This document shows positions 22,200 through 34,830 of a stretch of DNA of 64,000 bases, piece by piece (position 1 is the stretch's first letter; every line of letters begins with the position of its first letter). Source of the stretch: Rhinopithecus roxellana (taxonomy: Eukaryota; Chordata; Mammalia; Primates; Cercopithecidae). The notes under the pieces are model-generated. The model was not told the DNA's origin, searched no databases, and saw only the letters and a program-made list of their open reading frames with translations. Position numbers and translations under genes: made by a program. The stretch is from positions 41,100,546 to 41,164,545 of the forward strand of contig NC_044559.1 in assembly GCF_007565055.1 (NCBI RefSeq), read 5' to 3'.

Positions 22200-23638
22200 A
22201 GAGGCATCATGCTACCTGACTTCAAACTATACTACAAGGTTACAGTAACCAAAACAGCATGGTACTGGTAGCAAAACAGAGATATAGACCAATGGAACAG
22301 AACAGAGCCCTCAGAAATAATACCACACATCTACAACCATCTGATCTTTGACATACCTGACAAAAACAAGAAATAGGGAAAGGATTCCCTATTTAATAAA
22401 TGGTGCTGGGAAAACTGGCTAGCCATATGTAGAAAGCTGAAACTGGATCCCTTCCTTACTCTTTATACAAAAATTAATTCAAGACGGATTAAAGACTTAA
22501 ATATTAGACCTAAAACCATAAAAACCCTAGAAAAAAACCTAGGCAATATTCAGGACATAAGCATGGGCAAGGACTTCATGTCTAAAACACCAAAAGCAGT
22601 GGCAACAAAAGCCAAAATAGACAAATGAGATCTAGTTAAAGAGCTTCTGCACGGCAAAAGCAACTACCACCAGAGTGAACAGACAACCTACAGAATGGGA
22701 GAAAGTTTTTGCAATCTACCCATCTGGCAAAGGGCTAATATCCAGAATCTACAAACAACTCAAACAAATTTACAACAAATAAACAACCCCATCAAAAAGT
22801 GGGCAAAGGATATGAACAGACACTTCTCAAAGGAAGACATTTATGCAGCCAACAGACAGGCAAAATGCTCATGATCACTAGCCATCAGAGAAATGCAAAT
22901 CAGAACCACAATGAGATACTATCTCACACCAGTTAGAATGGCAATCATTAAAAAGTCAGGAAACAACAGGTGCTGGAGAGGATGTGGAGAAATAGGAACA
23001 CTTTGACACTGTTGATGGGACTGTAAACTAGTTCAACCATTGTGGAAGGCAGTGTGGTGATTTCTCAAGGATCTAGAACTAGAAATACCATTTGACCCAG
23101 CCATCCCTTTACTGGGTATATGCCCAAAGGATTATAAATCATGCTGCTATAAAGACACATGCACACGTGTTTATTGCAGCACTATTCACAATAACAAAGA
23201 CTTGGAACCAACCAAAATGTCCATCAATGATAGACTGGAATAAGAAAATGTGGCACATATACACCATGGAATACTATGCAGCCATAAAAAAGGATGAGTT
23301 CATGTCCTTTGTAGGGACATGGATGAAGCTGGAAACCATCATTCGCAGCAAACAATTGCAAGGACAAAAAACCAAACACTGCATGTTCTCACTCATAGGT
23401 GGGAATGGAACAATGAGAACACTTGGACACAGGAAGGGGAACATCACACACTGGGGCCTGTTGTGGGGAGGCGGGGAGGGGAGAGGGATAGCATTAGGAG
23501 ATATACCTAATGTAAATGTTGAGTAAATGGGTGCAGCACACCATCATGGCACATGTGTACATATGTAACAAACTTGCACGTTGTGCACATGTACCCTAGA
23601 ACTTAAAGTACAATAAAAAAAAAGCACCAAAAAAAGAT
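22200..23638 (+). mobile_element. 5'-truncated primate L1 (L1PA-like), sense
   Basis: ORF2 3' part and 3'UTR, 1.44 kb. It begins in the reverse-transcriptase C-terminal region and ends with AATAAA and an impure A-tail. The flanks AATTGTATATAGGACT at 22184-22199 and 23639-23654 are identical (16 bp). ORF2 is broken: a TGA follows ATAGACAAA near 22627 and a frameshift separates the open piece at 23092-23526 from upstream ORF2. It is an inactive copy. Confidence 0.95.
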
Positions 23639-23654
23639 AATTGTATATAGGACT

Positions 23655-24234
23655 GGAGTTTTGGGAAACCACAATATGCTAGTGACTTGATTTAGTTTTG
23701 TGACTATTTGCAGATGTGGATATGAATTTAAGTTGCAACCTCACAATGTTGTGTCTACAGGTACAGGTTAAACTGAAGGAAGGTTGAAGGGTTTAAGAGC
23801 ATACCTGTTAAATTTCAAGTCTCAAGTAAGCCAAGTCAATGTAAGTCATTGCTGATTTGGAGCAAGTCTTTGTAAAATGTACCTGATTTGCTTTCGCATC
23901 GTGAGTTCTCTTAATTGATGCTTGCCTAATTTTGTGGGACTTGGTTTCAAATTTTACAATGGCTTTAGGCTTCACCCCCCATTCTTGTACATAACAGGTA
24001 CAACAAAAATTGTTTGAATAAACCAGTAGAGTGAAAATATTTCCATAGCTTCTGAAGACCAGATTCTGAATATGGTAAAGATGGCAGCAACCCAAGGACC
24101 AAGCCAAAACTAGGTTCTGCTCAGTCATTTGATCTCTCTTGGGAACCTTTAAAATAATGAACCTACAGCTTTTTTGGGTTAAAGATCCCTCTGAGGGCTT
24201 GATGAAATTATTGCCCCTCTCTGTAGATGATGCA
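23655..24234. other. No assignable feature
   Basis: No coding or repeat signal recognised. Just right of it starts the duplicated segment shared with 21.05 kb. Confidence 0.5.
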
Positions 24235-24289
24235 GGTAAATACACATTTTGTGCAAAATTCCAGGGAGTTCACAAATCAGGTGGTCCGT

Positions 24290-24530
24290 CACTTTGGGAG
24301 GCTGAGGTGGGCAGATCACTTGAGGTCAGGAGTTTGAGACCAGCCTGGACAACATGGCGAAACCCTGTCTCTACCAAGAATATAAAAAATTAGGCATGGT
24401 GGCATGCACCTGTAATCCCAGCTACTCAGGAGACAGAGGTTGTGGTGAGCTGAAATCACACCACTGAACTCCAGAGTGGGTGACAGAGCAAGACGCAATC
24501 TCAAAAAAAAAAAAAAGAAAAGAAAAAAAA
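24290..24530 (+). mobile_element. 5'-truncated Alu
   Basis: Starts inside the left arm (CACTTTGGGAGGCTGAGG), has a small deletion in the right arm, and ends in an A/G tail. It splits the segment homologous to 21046-21146. Confidence 0.92.
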
Positions 24531-24565
24531 ATTTTCTTAATACATCAGAACAAGGATCTCTGAAG

Positions 24566-26104
24566 TAAGAAAAAAAAAAGATAAAAAAAGAATTTCTTAA
24601 TGCAAACCTCTGTCTGTCTTATGTTCTCTGATATAAATAGAGATTCTGAAAGAGAGGGAAGTTGTGTTTATGACTTGAGGCAAGGGGAGGTGGACTGTCA
24701 GTAGCTCATCGTTTTGATCAGTTTCCCCCTATCCGAAGATGTGCCAAAAATTCGAGAGTGAGGAGAGGAAGACAAATATGATGGTGTTCAAACTTTAGGG
24801 CTTGCTCTGTTTTCTGATTCTCTAATTACCAGTTTGGTGCAATAGTATTTATTTCCTTGGTTTGTTTCTTTCCTTCTCAAGGGAGGTAACAGTAGGAGAT
24901 TTATTTGGGAACCTTGGACAGTTCCTAGTGCACGCCTTGCATTGTGTTCTGTGCCTGCATCTCCTGAACTAGGTCCCAAGGAAAAGCAGTCTTTAGAATA
25001 ATAATATGTTTTCTTGTCAACACTGACAAATTGAATTTTTTTCCCCCTACAGTATTGAGGAATTTCTGGGTGGAGATGCTGCACAAGCGTAGCTTTCAGA
25101 TTTGCATTCAGCTTCTGATTCCAACTTGGCATCACTGCTTGTGAGTTACTTTCTATGTGCATTCAGATATGTCTCTTTCCTAGTCATTGTCCTGTGCCAA
25201 TGTTCAACTTGAAAAGAGTGTGTCTAAGGAAGAGCAGTGTGTTCAGATGCTCTCTCCTCCTATGGCCCCATGTGGAAAGAACTGCACTAGGAATTGCATT
25301 ATCTCTTCCACCCATTCAGCTTTGAACCTGCTTTAGCCAATTTCTGGTTGTGGGCAGCAGAGTTATTTTAAAGTCCTGATAAGTTATTTTAGAAATGAAG
25401 TAGTTTTTAACTCTAGGGTATTTCTTTCTGGGAGGGGAGAGTTGAGAGTCGTGGCCTGGGATTCATAATTAACGTATCTCTCTTGTATAGTACCTTTCCT
25501 TAGAGTAGGGTTTTATGTGGAGATGGAGCAAATATAATAAGGCTTGAGCCAGCAAAAAGTAAACTTTCCAGTGTTCTCAGATTCCCTGATTTCTTTAACA
25601 CTCAGGTCTTTCCCTGTGCAGCGGCTGGACCCTGAGTATGGATGTAGGTTTGCATACTAGAGGAGCGTGTGAGTGCTATGGTGCATGGTATTTCCGTGAA
25701 CCTGAGGAACCGTCTTGGGGTGGGACAGTTTGCTCTCCCACACCCAACGTACTCAACAAAAGGCAGATATGACCATGGCACAGCTTTAAAGAAAGAAGTT
25801 TGGGAGATGTTGGCATTTGCGGTTTTTTTTTTTTTTTTTTCTTGTAAGAATGGACGTAGGAGATGGTAGATAGAATATTGTGGCTGGGAGGTTTCCTACT
25901 CAACTAAACCCATAGACCTGTAATTAAATCTATATCTCTTCAGAAGATTCTGACCCATCCAGAGAATTCCATGCTTCACTTTTGAGTGAAGTGGAGGGCA
26001 GCAGGCCTGCTCTCATAAAAGTGTTTTTACTATAAGCATTTATTACACCGTCCTCTTACTTAGGTGTTAAAATTTCCATATAGCATTTATTAAGGTAAAT
26101 GCCT
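24566..26104. other. No assignable feature
   Basis: Mostly unique-looking. It includes an A-rich patch (24566-24600) and an 18-nt T-run at 25822-25840. No gene recognised. Confidence 0.5.
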
Positions 26105-26377
26105 TTATAGAATTTTAAAAATTGAAGTGAAATTCACATGAGATAAAATTAACAATTTTAAAGTGAAAAATTCAGAGGCATTTATACATTCACAGTGTTG
26201 TACAGTCACACTTTTATCTAATTCTAAAACATTTTCTTCACTCCAAAAGGGAACCCTGTATCCATTAAGCAGTTGCTCCCTGTTCTCCTCTTTCCCTAGT
26301 TCCATGCAATCATCAATTGGCATTCTGTCTCTATGAATTCACCTATTCTGATATGTAATATAAATGGAATTATATAA
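26105..26377 (-). mobile_element. Old L1M fragment, left part
   Basis: Antisense L1M sequence (CATTTATACATTCACAGTGT ... TCTGTCTCTATGAATTCACC ... AATGGAATTATATA). It resumes at 28081. Confidence 0.75.
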
Positions 26378-26750
26378 GCTCAGAAATAAACCTCCACATA
26401 TGCAGTCAACAAATCTTTCACAAGGGCATTAGGAACACACAGTGGGGAAAGGATAGTCTCTTTTAAAAATGGTGCCGGGAAAACAATATCCACGTGCAAA
26501 AGAATGAAATTAGATTCTTGCCTTACACCATATACAAAAATTAACTCAAAATGGATTAAAGACATAAATATAAGACTTAAAAATCATAAAATGTCTAGAA
26601 GAAAACATAAGGAGAAAGTTCCTTGACATTTGTTGGTGATGATTTTTTGGATATGACATCAAAAGCACAGGCAACAAAAGGAAAAATAAGCAAGTGGGGC
26701 TCTGTCAAACGAAAAGTCTCCTGCACAGCAAAGGAAATAACCAACAAAAT

Positions 26751-26822
26751 GAAAAGACAACCTCCTGAAGTGGCAGATCAAAAGAGAAAAGAAAAAAATT
26801 AAGAAAAAAGAAAAGACAACCT
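26751..26822. repeat. Tiny A-tailed insertion with a 13-bp direct repeat
   Basis: GAAAAGACAACCT occurs at 26751-26763 and 26810-26822. The 46 bases between begin CCTGAAGTGGCAGATCAAAA and turn A-rich, and they are absent from L1 at this place. Confidence 0.75.
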
Positions 26823-27735
26823 ACAGAATGGGAAAATATATTTGCAGACCATATATCTTATAAGGGGTTAATATCCAAAATATATAAGGAACTCATACAA
26901 CTCAAGAGGAAAAAGTCAAATACCTTGATTAAAAAATGGGTGCAAAGAACCTGAATAGACATTTTTCCAAAGAGGATATACAAATGGCCAACAGGTATAT
27001 GAAAAGGTGCTTAATGTTGCTAATCATCAGGGAAATGCAAATCAAAACCACAATAAGATATCACCTCACACCTGTTAGGACAGGTATTATAAAAAAAAAA
27101 AAAAAAAAAAAAAAACCCAGGAGGTAACAAGTGTTGGTGAGGATGTGGAGAAATTGGAACCTTCGTCCACTGGGAATGTAAATTGGTATAGTCATTATGG
27201 GAAACAGTGTGGAGGTTCCTCGAAAAATTAAAAATAGAACTACCATGCAATCAAGCAATTCACTTTTGAGTATATGTGAAAGGAAATGAAATCAGTATTT
27301 TGAAAAGATATCTGCATCTTCATGTTTGTAATAGCATTATTCACAGTAGCCAAGATAGAAAAACTACTCATTGACAGATGGATGAATAAATAAAATAGAG
27401 TACTCTTCAGCCACAAAAAGAAGGAAATCCTGCCATTTGTGCCAACAGGGATGAACCTGGAGGGGGCATTATGCTAAGTGAAATGAGCCAGACACAGAAA
27501 GACAAATACTGTATGATCTCATTGATGTGTGGGATAAAAGAGTTGGACTCCTAGAAGCAGAGAGTAGAATGGTGGTTGCCAGAGACTGAGAGGTTGGGGG
27601 AAATGGGGAGATGCTGAATAAGAGTACAAACTTCCAGTTATAAAATGAATAAGTTTTGGGGATATAATGTGCAGCATGGTGGCTATAGTTAACGATACTG
27701 TATGATTTATTTTAAATTTGCTAAGAGTAGATCTT

Positions 27736-27876
27736 TTTTACTTTTTTATTTTTTTAAATAGAGACAAGGTCTCACCATGTTGCCTAGGCTGGTCTTGAAC
27801 TTCTGGACTCAAGCGATCCTCCCACCTCAGCCTCTCAAAGTGCTGGGATTATGGGTGTGAGCCACCACACCTAGCC
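27736..27876 (-). mobile_element. Partial Alu, antisense
   Basis: One-arm-sized Alu piece with T-rich left end. The target duplication is AAGAGTAGATCTT (27723-27735) / AAGAGTAAATCTT (27877-27889). Confidence 0.9.
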
Positions 27877-28080
27877 AAGAGTAAATCTTAAGTGTTTTCA
27901 GCACATACATGTGCACACGCACACAAAATGGTGATGGTTGTGTTAATTCGATTGTGGCAATCATTACACAATTTATACATGTATCAAATCATCATGTTAT
28001 ACACCTTGGATATATAAAATTTTATTTGTCAACTGTACCTCAATAAAGCTGGAAAAATAATATGACCATTTAAAAAAATG

Positions 28081-28275
28081 ACATTATATAATATGTGACC
28101 TTCTGTGTCTGGGTTATTTCACTTAGCATAATGTTTCAAGGGTCATCCACATAGTAGTATATATCAGCACTTCATTCTTTTTTATGGCTGAGTAACATCC
28201 ATTGTGTGTTATGTAGATAACATTTTGTTTCTTCATTTATGTATTGATGAACAGTTGGGCTGCTTCTACCTTGTG
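28081..28275 (-). mobile_element. Old L1M fragment, right part
   Basis: Continues 26105-26377: ATGTGACCTTCTGTGTCTGG, TTCACTTAGCATAATG, TTATGGCTGAGTAACATCCA. Confidence 0.75.
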
Positions 28276-28527
28276 ACTATTGAATGCCTTGTTTGAAATC
28301 AGACATGAGAGGATAATGTGACAACTCATATGTTGGTAGCATTCTCTTTGGGAAGAGTCACTCCACAGCACGTGGCAAGGGAACAATGACAGTTCTGTCT
28401 CATCTGTAGGAGACAGAAAGAGAAGCAAGTTCCTGTTAATTCACAAGTCGCGGGAATGGCTTTACTTTATTGCTCCCTTATTTCCCTCTGTTCGCAAGAT
28501 GAATTAGACAAGTCTTAATATACACTA
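28276..28527. other. No assignable feature
   Basis: Short unique stretch. Confidence 0.5.
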
Positions 28528-28711
28528 ATGAGCAATATTTCCAACCCGGTTGATATGGTTTGGCTGGGTCCCCACTCAAATCTCATCTTGAACTGTAGCT
28601 CCCATAATGCCCACATGTCATGAGCAGTACTTCCAACCCAGTTGATATGGTTTGACTGTGTCCCCACCCAAATCTCATCTTGAACTGTAGCTCCCATAAT
28701 GCCCACATGTC
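28528..28711. repeat. 92-bp tandem duplication across an LTR edge
   Basis: 28528-28619 and 28620-28711 are near copies. Each contains about 23 bp of host flank (ATGAGCARTAYTTCCAACCC) followed by the first about 69 bp of a THE1-type LTR. Confidence 0.9.
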
Positions 28712-29019
28712 ATGCCTCTTACATTGCCCAGTAAGAGGCAATTGAATCATGGAGGTGGGTTTATCCCATGCTGTTCTTGTGACAGTGAATAAGTCTCATG
28801 AGATCTGATGGTTTTATAAAGGGCAGTTCCCCTGCACATGCCCTCTTGCCTGACACCATGTATGAAGTCTTTTTGCTCTTCCTTCAGCTTCCGCCATGAT
28901 TGTGAGGGCTCGCCAACCATGTGGACCTGTGAGTCCATTAAACCTCCCTTTTTTTTTTTTAAATAAATTACCCAGTTTTGAGTATTTCTTCACAGCAGTA
29001 TAAAAATGGACTAATACAC
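28551..29019 (+). mobile_element. THE1/MST-type MaLR LTR
   Basis: TGATATGGTTTGGCTGGGTC start, ATGGTTTTATAAAGGGCAGT mid-region with its TATA-like box, and GGACTAATACA end. The 5' edge is duplicated (28528-28711). Confidence 0.93.
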
Positions 29020-30145
29020 CTGCCTTGCTTCACAGTTACCATTTTTACAAATCATCAGTCGTTTGGTAGAACTTAAACATTTCCTTTTACTTGTGTACTT
29101 ACCTTCCACAAAACATTTATTTCAATAGATTTTTTTCAAGTCTACTTTCCTCAAGCAATTCATAGTGAAATTCTACAAATAAACCCCATATTCTGTCACT
29201 TACGGAGAAAGAAAGTCAAAAACAGAGGAAACCCTTACACCTCAGTCTCATTTCTTCTAATGGCAACAGATTTTCAGTCTGCGGTGCATTCCAAGGCTTT
29301 ACCACTGAGCCCTTTTTCTTGATAAAAAATGGGAGCTGACCTATTTTCCCCCATTAAGTTTTGATATGTGCTTTTCATTAATTTAAAATATCTGGACTCA
29401 GCACTTTTAAGACATTTCTGTTTCTGGCCCAATGGAAAAATGTACCCCAAATGAGAAGCAGTGAAGCAGACTGCATACTCAGACTCAGATGTGTTTTTTC
29501 CCAATCTGTGTCAGTTGATCTGAATGACATTTTCATCAGACATTTGTTAGAGCATTGCTGTAATTTTTAGGGACATGTCCATCAGGAAGCCCAGGTGGGG
29601 TTGCACAGAACAGTGCCTATGTCTATTGCATCCAGAGGAAATCCTGAAGGAGTCTTCCTTATCCTTCTAAGTCTTGGTGATTTATAGTTTGCATGCTGGT
29701 CTCAGAGAATGTGTGAGTCCTGGTGAGCAGCATTCATAGCAGGGGGTGGGAGGAGGTGCAGACCTCACAAACCCCAAGGTGGTTTGTGCTGCTGCTGGCA
29801 ATTTAGTTTGCGAACTTATTGCTTTCAAGAGATTCCTAAGGTGGTCTTAGATATATGGTCTCTTGTCAAATTCCAGCTGAGAAGTGAGGATTAATGCATT
29901 CCAATCACTCCTAGCCTCAGGTTCCAGTTTCCAGTTTTATGACAGACAATAAGAGAATAAAGAAAGTAACACACATTCTTAGAGCAATAAAAAAGTTGCC
30001 GGGAACATAATGAAATATAGTCACTTGTTTTTGGTCAAGCTTCTTATCATCCTTTGGGGTTCACATCACACCCATTCTCAGCTCCCTCCTTTTCTTCATT
30101 TGGCTTCTGTTTGGGTGTAATTGCACCCATTGATATGAATGGTGG
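29020..30145. other. No assignable feature
   Basis: No coding or repeat signal recognised. Confidence 0.5.
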
Positions 30146-30345
30146 ATGGTTTAGAATCTGATATCCTCAGCTTGGTTCTGGGTTCTACTGTTTACTATCT
30201 GTAGCATATTGAGCAAGTTACTTAATCTCTGTAAGTACCAATTTCCTCATCTATAAAATGGCAACAATAATGACTATTCAGGACTATTGTAAGGATGAAG
30301 TGAGATCATATATGGAACACTTACATATAAATAAGACCTGCTTAT
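30146..30345 (+). mobile_element. MIR element
   Basis: TTGAGCAAGTTACTTAATCT, CCTCATCTATAAAATGGCAA and TAAGGATGAAGTGAGATCAT follow the MIR order. Confidence 0.87.
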
Positions 30346-30974
30346 CTGCTTATTATTGTTATTTGAACAGCAAGCAAGTCATTCAGCGTCAGTCATTTGA
30401 AAAAAGCATCCTGAGAGCTGAAACATGAGATAATTCCTAATTAGTGTTTTTGTCACCAGATAACATCAAGTCCACAATAATAAGTGTGGCCTTATGTTGC
30501 AGAACAACATGATGGTAATAAATGCACAATCTCAAGTTCAAATGGAAAAATCTGAGCGAGAGAGGGCGCCAGAGAGTCTGAAGCAGGCAGAATGTGGGTG
30601 AAATAGATTGAAATCGACTCTGGAGAAATAGGATTCCATGGGCAAGGATAACTGCTCAGGAAATTAAAAAATATATGTATGGGTGACAGTGATTCATATC
30701 CATTACATCGGTCACCAGCAAGAATTCACCTTCTTGATAATTTGTGTATGTGTCCAACATTTATTGAATTTTCCTAACCAGCTGTGCAAATAACTCACAC
30801 TGGGGAATCAAGTTTCCGCCCTTGAGGAGCTCCTGGTTTCACTGGTGAGGAAGATGGCAAAAAGTGTTGTACAGAACACTATGGAAGTGCAGAGGTGGGG
30901 CATCTAACCCAGCAGAGTCTTGAAGTCTTGCTGGAGTAGGGGATCCATGAGCTGAAGGTTAAAGAAAGAAGTAG
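30346..30974. other. No assignable feature
   Basis: No coding or repeat signal recognised. Confidence 0.5.
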
Positions 30975-30975
30975 G

Positions 30976-31277
30976 TGGCTTATACCTGTAATCCCCCACT
31001 TGGGGAGGCCGAGGTGGGTGGATCACTTGAGACCAGGAGTTCGAGACCAGCCTGGCCAACATGGTGAAACCCCATCTTTACTAAAAATACAAAAAATTAG
31101 CCAGACATGGTGGTGTGCACCTGTAATCCCAGCTCCTCTGGCGGCTGAGGCACGAGAATCGCTTGAACCCAGGAGGCAGAGGTTGCAGTGAGCCCAGATC
31201 ACGCCACTGCACTCCAGCTAGGGTGACAGAGTGAGACGCCATCTCAAAAAAAAAAAAAAAAAAAAGTAAAAAAGAAA
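30976..31277 (+). mobile_element. Alu, sense, slightly 5'-truncated
   Basis: Both arms and an impure A-tail. AGAAGTAGG before it is matched by AAAAGTAGG after the tail (about 31285-31293). Confidence 0.93.
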
Positions 31278-31293
31278 AAAAAGTAGGAATTAA

Positions 31294-34200
31294 GCAGGTG
31301 AATGAGCCAGGTGATATGGGGGCAGGCAATGTCACTCCAGTGAATTCTCTCTGCTGAAGCCAGCTCAGCTGGTTGTTGTTACTTGCAGCCAGAACAATAT
31401 TAATTAGAAGAGACAGTCAATGACGCAAAGATGATTGTTAGAGGAACATGAAGTGGTAAGAACAAAGCGATTTTTCAAAAAAGTAAGGAAATGAAATCTG
31501 TGTCAACAAGGAAGGAGATGTACTAGAAGCTAGCCACCAGGCACAGAGATGAGGACCAGCATGGTGAGTAGGAGGGTCAGGAGACTTTGATGTTGCTGCT
31601 GCCCAGAGGGCAGGACGGGGGCAGGGAGAGGGGAAGGGGCAATGTGGTGGAGCCACAATGTCCAGATCTGGGACTTGATCTGTAGGTGGCGGGAAGTCAT
31701 AGAAAGGCTTTACTCACAGAAACGATGTAATCAGATTTCTGGCCCATGTTAATTTTTTTTGTTTGTTTAATTTTAGAAAATTGCTTATTTTTCATTAGTT
31801 TCTCTCTCTCCTGTCTTCCACATGTTCAACAGGATAATAATTGTGGGACAGAAATTAAATGATGATTTCTGTCTTTTGTGCTGATGGAGTGATTACAACT
31901 TTGCAAAACATCTTCCCATCTGTCACTTCATGGGCTCTTCCTGAGAATACTGTCATCAGCTGAGAAATTTTGAAGTCAGCTTTTTAGCTCTAAGTAAGGG
32001 AGGGCAACCTCTGGGGCCAGTACAGCTGACTGAGTTCACATGAACTATGGCGGAAGGTCAAATGTTACTTATTCGCTTATGGTAATGCAGTTACTCATTC
32101 CTTCCCTACCTAGCTTCAGTTTTAAAGATTGGCCTCTTTCTGCATGTTCCCAAGACAGCTGTCAATCCAGTTTTCTTTTTCACAGTAACTGCTCCTTTTC
32201 TTCATCTTGACATCACTAGCACTAGGGGAGAATAATGTGCCCATGGTCCCTTGCCTGACACTCATCCTCCAGCATGTCCATCTTTGGAGACTTGGATTTG
32301 GTCTCCTTACTTTTTTTAGAGGGGAAGGGAATCACTTTGCTCTTTTCGTTAAGTTCCTCTAATAATCATCTTTGCCTCACTGAATGTCTCTTCTAATTAA
32401 TACTCTTGGCTGCCAAGTACCAAAAATCCATTTGAGCTAGTTTCAGCAAACAGAATTCTTTGGGGTCCATGGTGGAACCCAGGATCAGGACCATGGTTGG
32501 GCCTCAGCATAAACCAGAGCCAGAATGCAATATCTAGAAAATTACAGCCAGGAGCTCTTGTAGTTATAGTCCTCCTTGCCCTCCTGTAGGGCTGAGCTGC
32601 CTCTTTTGGTCTTCATTCCAAATTCCTGGGCTAGAGGGTGTTGGTCTGTGGTCAGGGGATGGTGGGAGTTGGGGGTTGTGCTGTCTGAACATGGTCATTC
32701 CCACTGTAAGCCTATCGATGGGGAAAAGGGCAGCTACTCAAAAATGGTCCCAGGCAGAGACCAATCAGGCAGTGGATTTAGCCATATGAAATTACAGTTG
32801 GGTTATGTTTTTAAGTAGAGGCTAGAAACTTTTCCCCCCCCTGTTTGGCTGGCATTTGAAGGGGAAAACAGATTGTCCTTTCTGAATCTCTTAAAAGGCA
32901 TTTCAGTTATTATATTTATTATTCTCTTCATTTTCTTTGCATGGATCACCTTCCTCTTGACTTTCTGAGCAAAACACTCTACAATCCTTTCCTTTGGCTC
33001 TTTCTTTTTCCCTTAAGCATAGAAGTAAGTGCATGTGTGTGTGTGTGTGTGTGTGTTTGCAGACTGAGTTTAACTTAGTGTTCAGATATGTCTGACCACG
33101 TGTGACAATGGAGGGGCAGAGGGCTATTCACTGGAAGGGGAGGGAGGAGAGGTTTTTGCATTGGTGCTGACGAAGAGCCTGGATTGAGGAGGACAACAGG
33201 GCTCATGCCTTGCACATTTACCTTCAGTTCAGATTCAACAACTTGATCTGAGTCCTGGAGAGAGTGTGGCTGCTAGCAGAAGCTGTAGGAACCAGTGAGG
33301 TTCTGGGGTCTAAGTTGAACTCAATGTGCAGCACAGCGAGGGGGCCACTGTTCCTTCTCCTGCATGAAGCACAGTGTAGCTCAGGTGTGGTGAAGACCCC
33401 AGGGGACTTCAAGCAGTCTTGGCTCCTCAAGGGGAGCAGAATCAAGAGTATCAGGTCTCGGCATGGACAACCAGCTCTACTAATGGTGCTTCGTTGTGCC
33501 AAGAAATGAAGGAAACCCAAATCAAACTGGGTCCAGCACAAAGGAGAATTAATTGATGCTTGTACCTGTCCAGCCCAGGGACCAATCTTCAGGCCTGGAT
33601 GGATGTACAGGTTCAGGTGACGGTACTTGGGCTCTCTATCTCTCTGAGTATTGGCCTCCTGAAGAAAGGTTTTCTCCACCTAGAAGGAAAAATGGCTGTC
33701 AGTGCCCTAGATTCACATCCCCCAGGGAAACGGACTCAGTGGAAAGATACCTTTTCATCTCCCAGTATTTGTGGATAAGAACTCTGAGGGACCAGGCTTA
33801 TGGCAGTACCCACTCCTGGACCAACCATTGTGCTGGGGTATGGGATACTATGACCAGCTGAACCCAGGTCAAGTGCTTAGTCTTGTGGCTGGAGTGCTGT
33901 GATCATAGTCCTGCCAGCTCCACAGGGAACAGGCAAGGGTCCTGAGCAAAGAGTACACTCATTTCCACTGCAGCATGATCCTGAAAGGCATCCTCTCGGT
34001 GGCCAGCCACAGGGAGGTGCCACCTCAAGTGACTTTTTGAGTAGCAGATGTCAAAGAGAGGAGGACAAAAGGTGTTGAGAGGACCATACACGAGCATGTG
34101 AGAGGCTCCCAGGCAGCCCCAGGAGTGCAAAAGGGGCTGAGGCCCCCACTAGCCTGTGAAATCTGAGTGATCCTTGTGACTGGACCCCACTGGTGGCTGG

Positions 34201-34510
34201 CCACAGTCTGGAGCAACCTGGACAACCCAGGTGATGTTCATTGATGGCCTGGATTATTTCAGTTTTTGTAATCCCAGAGAGTGGGAAAGAGCACGTTCTG
34301 GGGAGGCGTAGGAGGAGGGCCTGCCAGTGTCAATTGCACATCTGATATAAATGTGAAATGAGTCCAGTCAGCTTGGCCATGCAGAAATCTCCAGAAGAGC
34401 TTCACTATGTGTTTGGGTTAAATGGGGTTTCATCCAACTGGGGTTCTGAATAGTGAAAAAGTGTTTAGGCCAGTGGATCAGAAAACCTTTGTTAGAGTGG
34501 AAGCACTAGA
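31294..34510. other. Longest stretch without a firm call
   Basis: 3.2 kb of mostly unique-looking sequence with no credible gene. 33035-33055 is a (GT)n run. 32400-32830 loosely recalls an old DNA-transposon-like repeat but cannot be named. Frames here lack codon-like structure or recognisable domains. Confidence 0.45.
33035..33055. repeat. (GT)n microsatellite
   Basis: About 10 GT units. Confidence 0.95.
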
Positions 34511-34512
34511 GT

Positions 34513-34830
34513 TGGTGTCTCAGTCTATTTTTGCTGCTATAACATAATACCCGACTGTTTGTTATTTATAATAAACAGAAATTTATTGGCTCACAGTTCT
34601 GGAGGTTGAGAAGGTCAAGATCAAGGGACCAGCATCTGGTAAGGCCTTCTTGCCACATCAGCCATGGCAGAAGCCTGAACTCACCCTTTTATAACAGGAC
34701 CAATCCCACCCATGAAGGTGGAGCTCTTTTGGCCTAAGCACCTCATAAAGGTCCCACCTCTTAATACTGCTACAATGACAACTATACTTCAACATGAATT
34801 TTGGAGGCAATGAACATTCCAACCATAGCA
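34513..34830 (-). mobile_element. MSTD/MLT1-type MaLR LTR
   Basis: Antisense: CTCAGTCTATTTTTGCTGCT, ACAGAAATTTATTGGCTCAC, GACCAATCCCACCCATGAAG, ACTTCAACATGAATTTTGG. Confidence 0.85.

Larger units (their letters stand above)
26378..28080 (+). mobile_element. L1 (L1MA/L1PB-like), sense, inserted in the L1M
   Basis: ORF2 3' region and 3'UTR ending CCTCAATAAAGCTGG plus an A-tail. ATTATATA lies on both sides. It carries a 46-bp insertion at 26764-26809, a 26-nt A-run at 27090-27115 and an Alu fragment at 27736-27876. It has no intact frame. Confidence 0.88.

Noticed and set aside
23092..23526. 144-codon open frame as a gene
   Set aside because: It is the C-terminal part of L1 ORF2 running into the 3'UTR in a truncated insertion.
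32400..32830. Named DNA transposon
   Set aside because: Only a loose resemblance to old hAT-type repeats. No terminal repeats could be identified.
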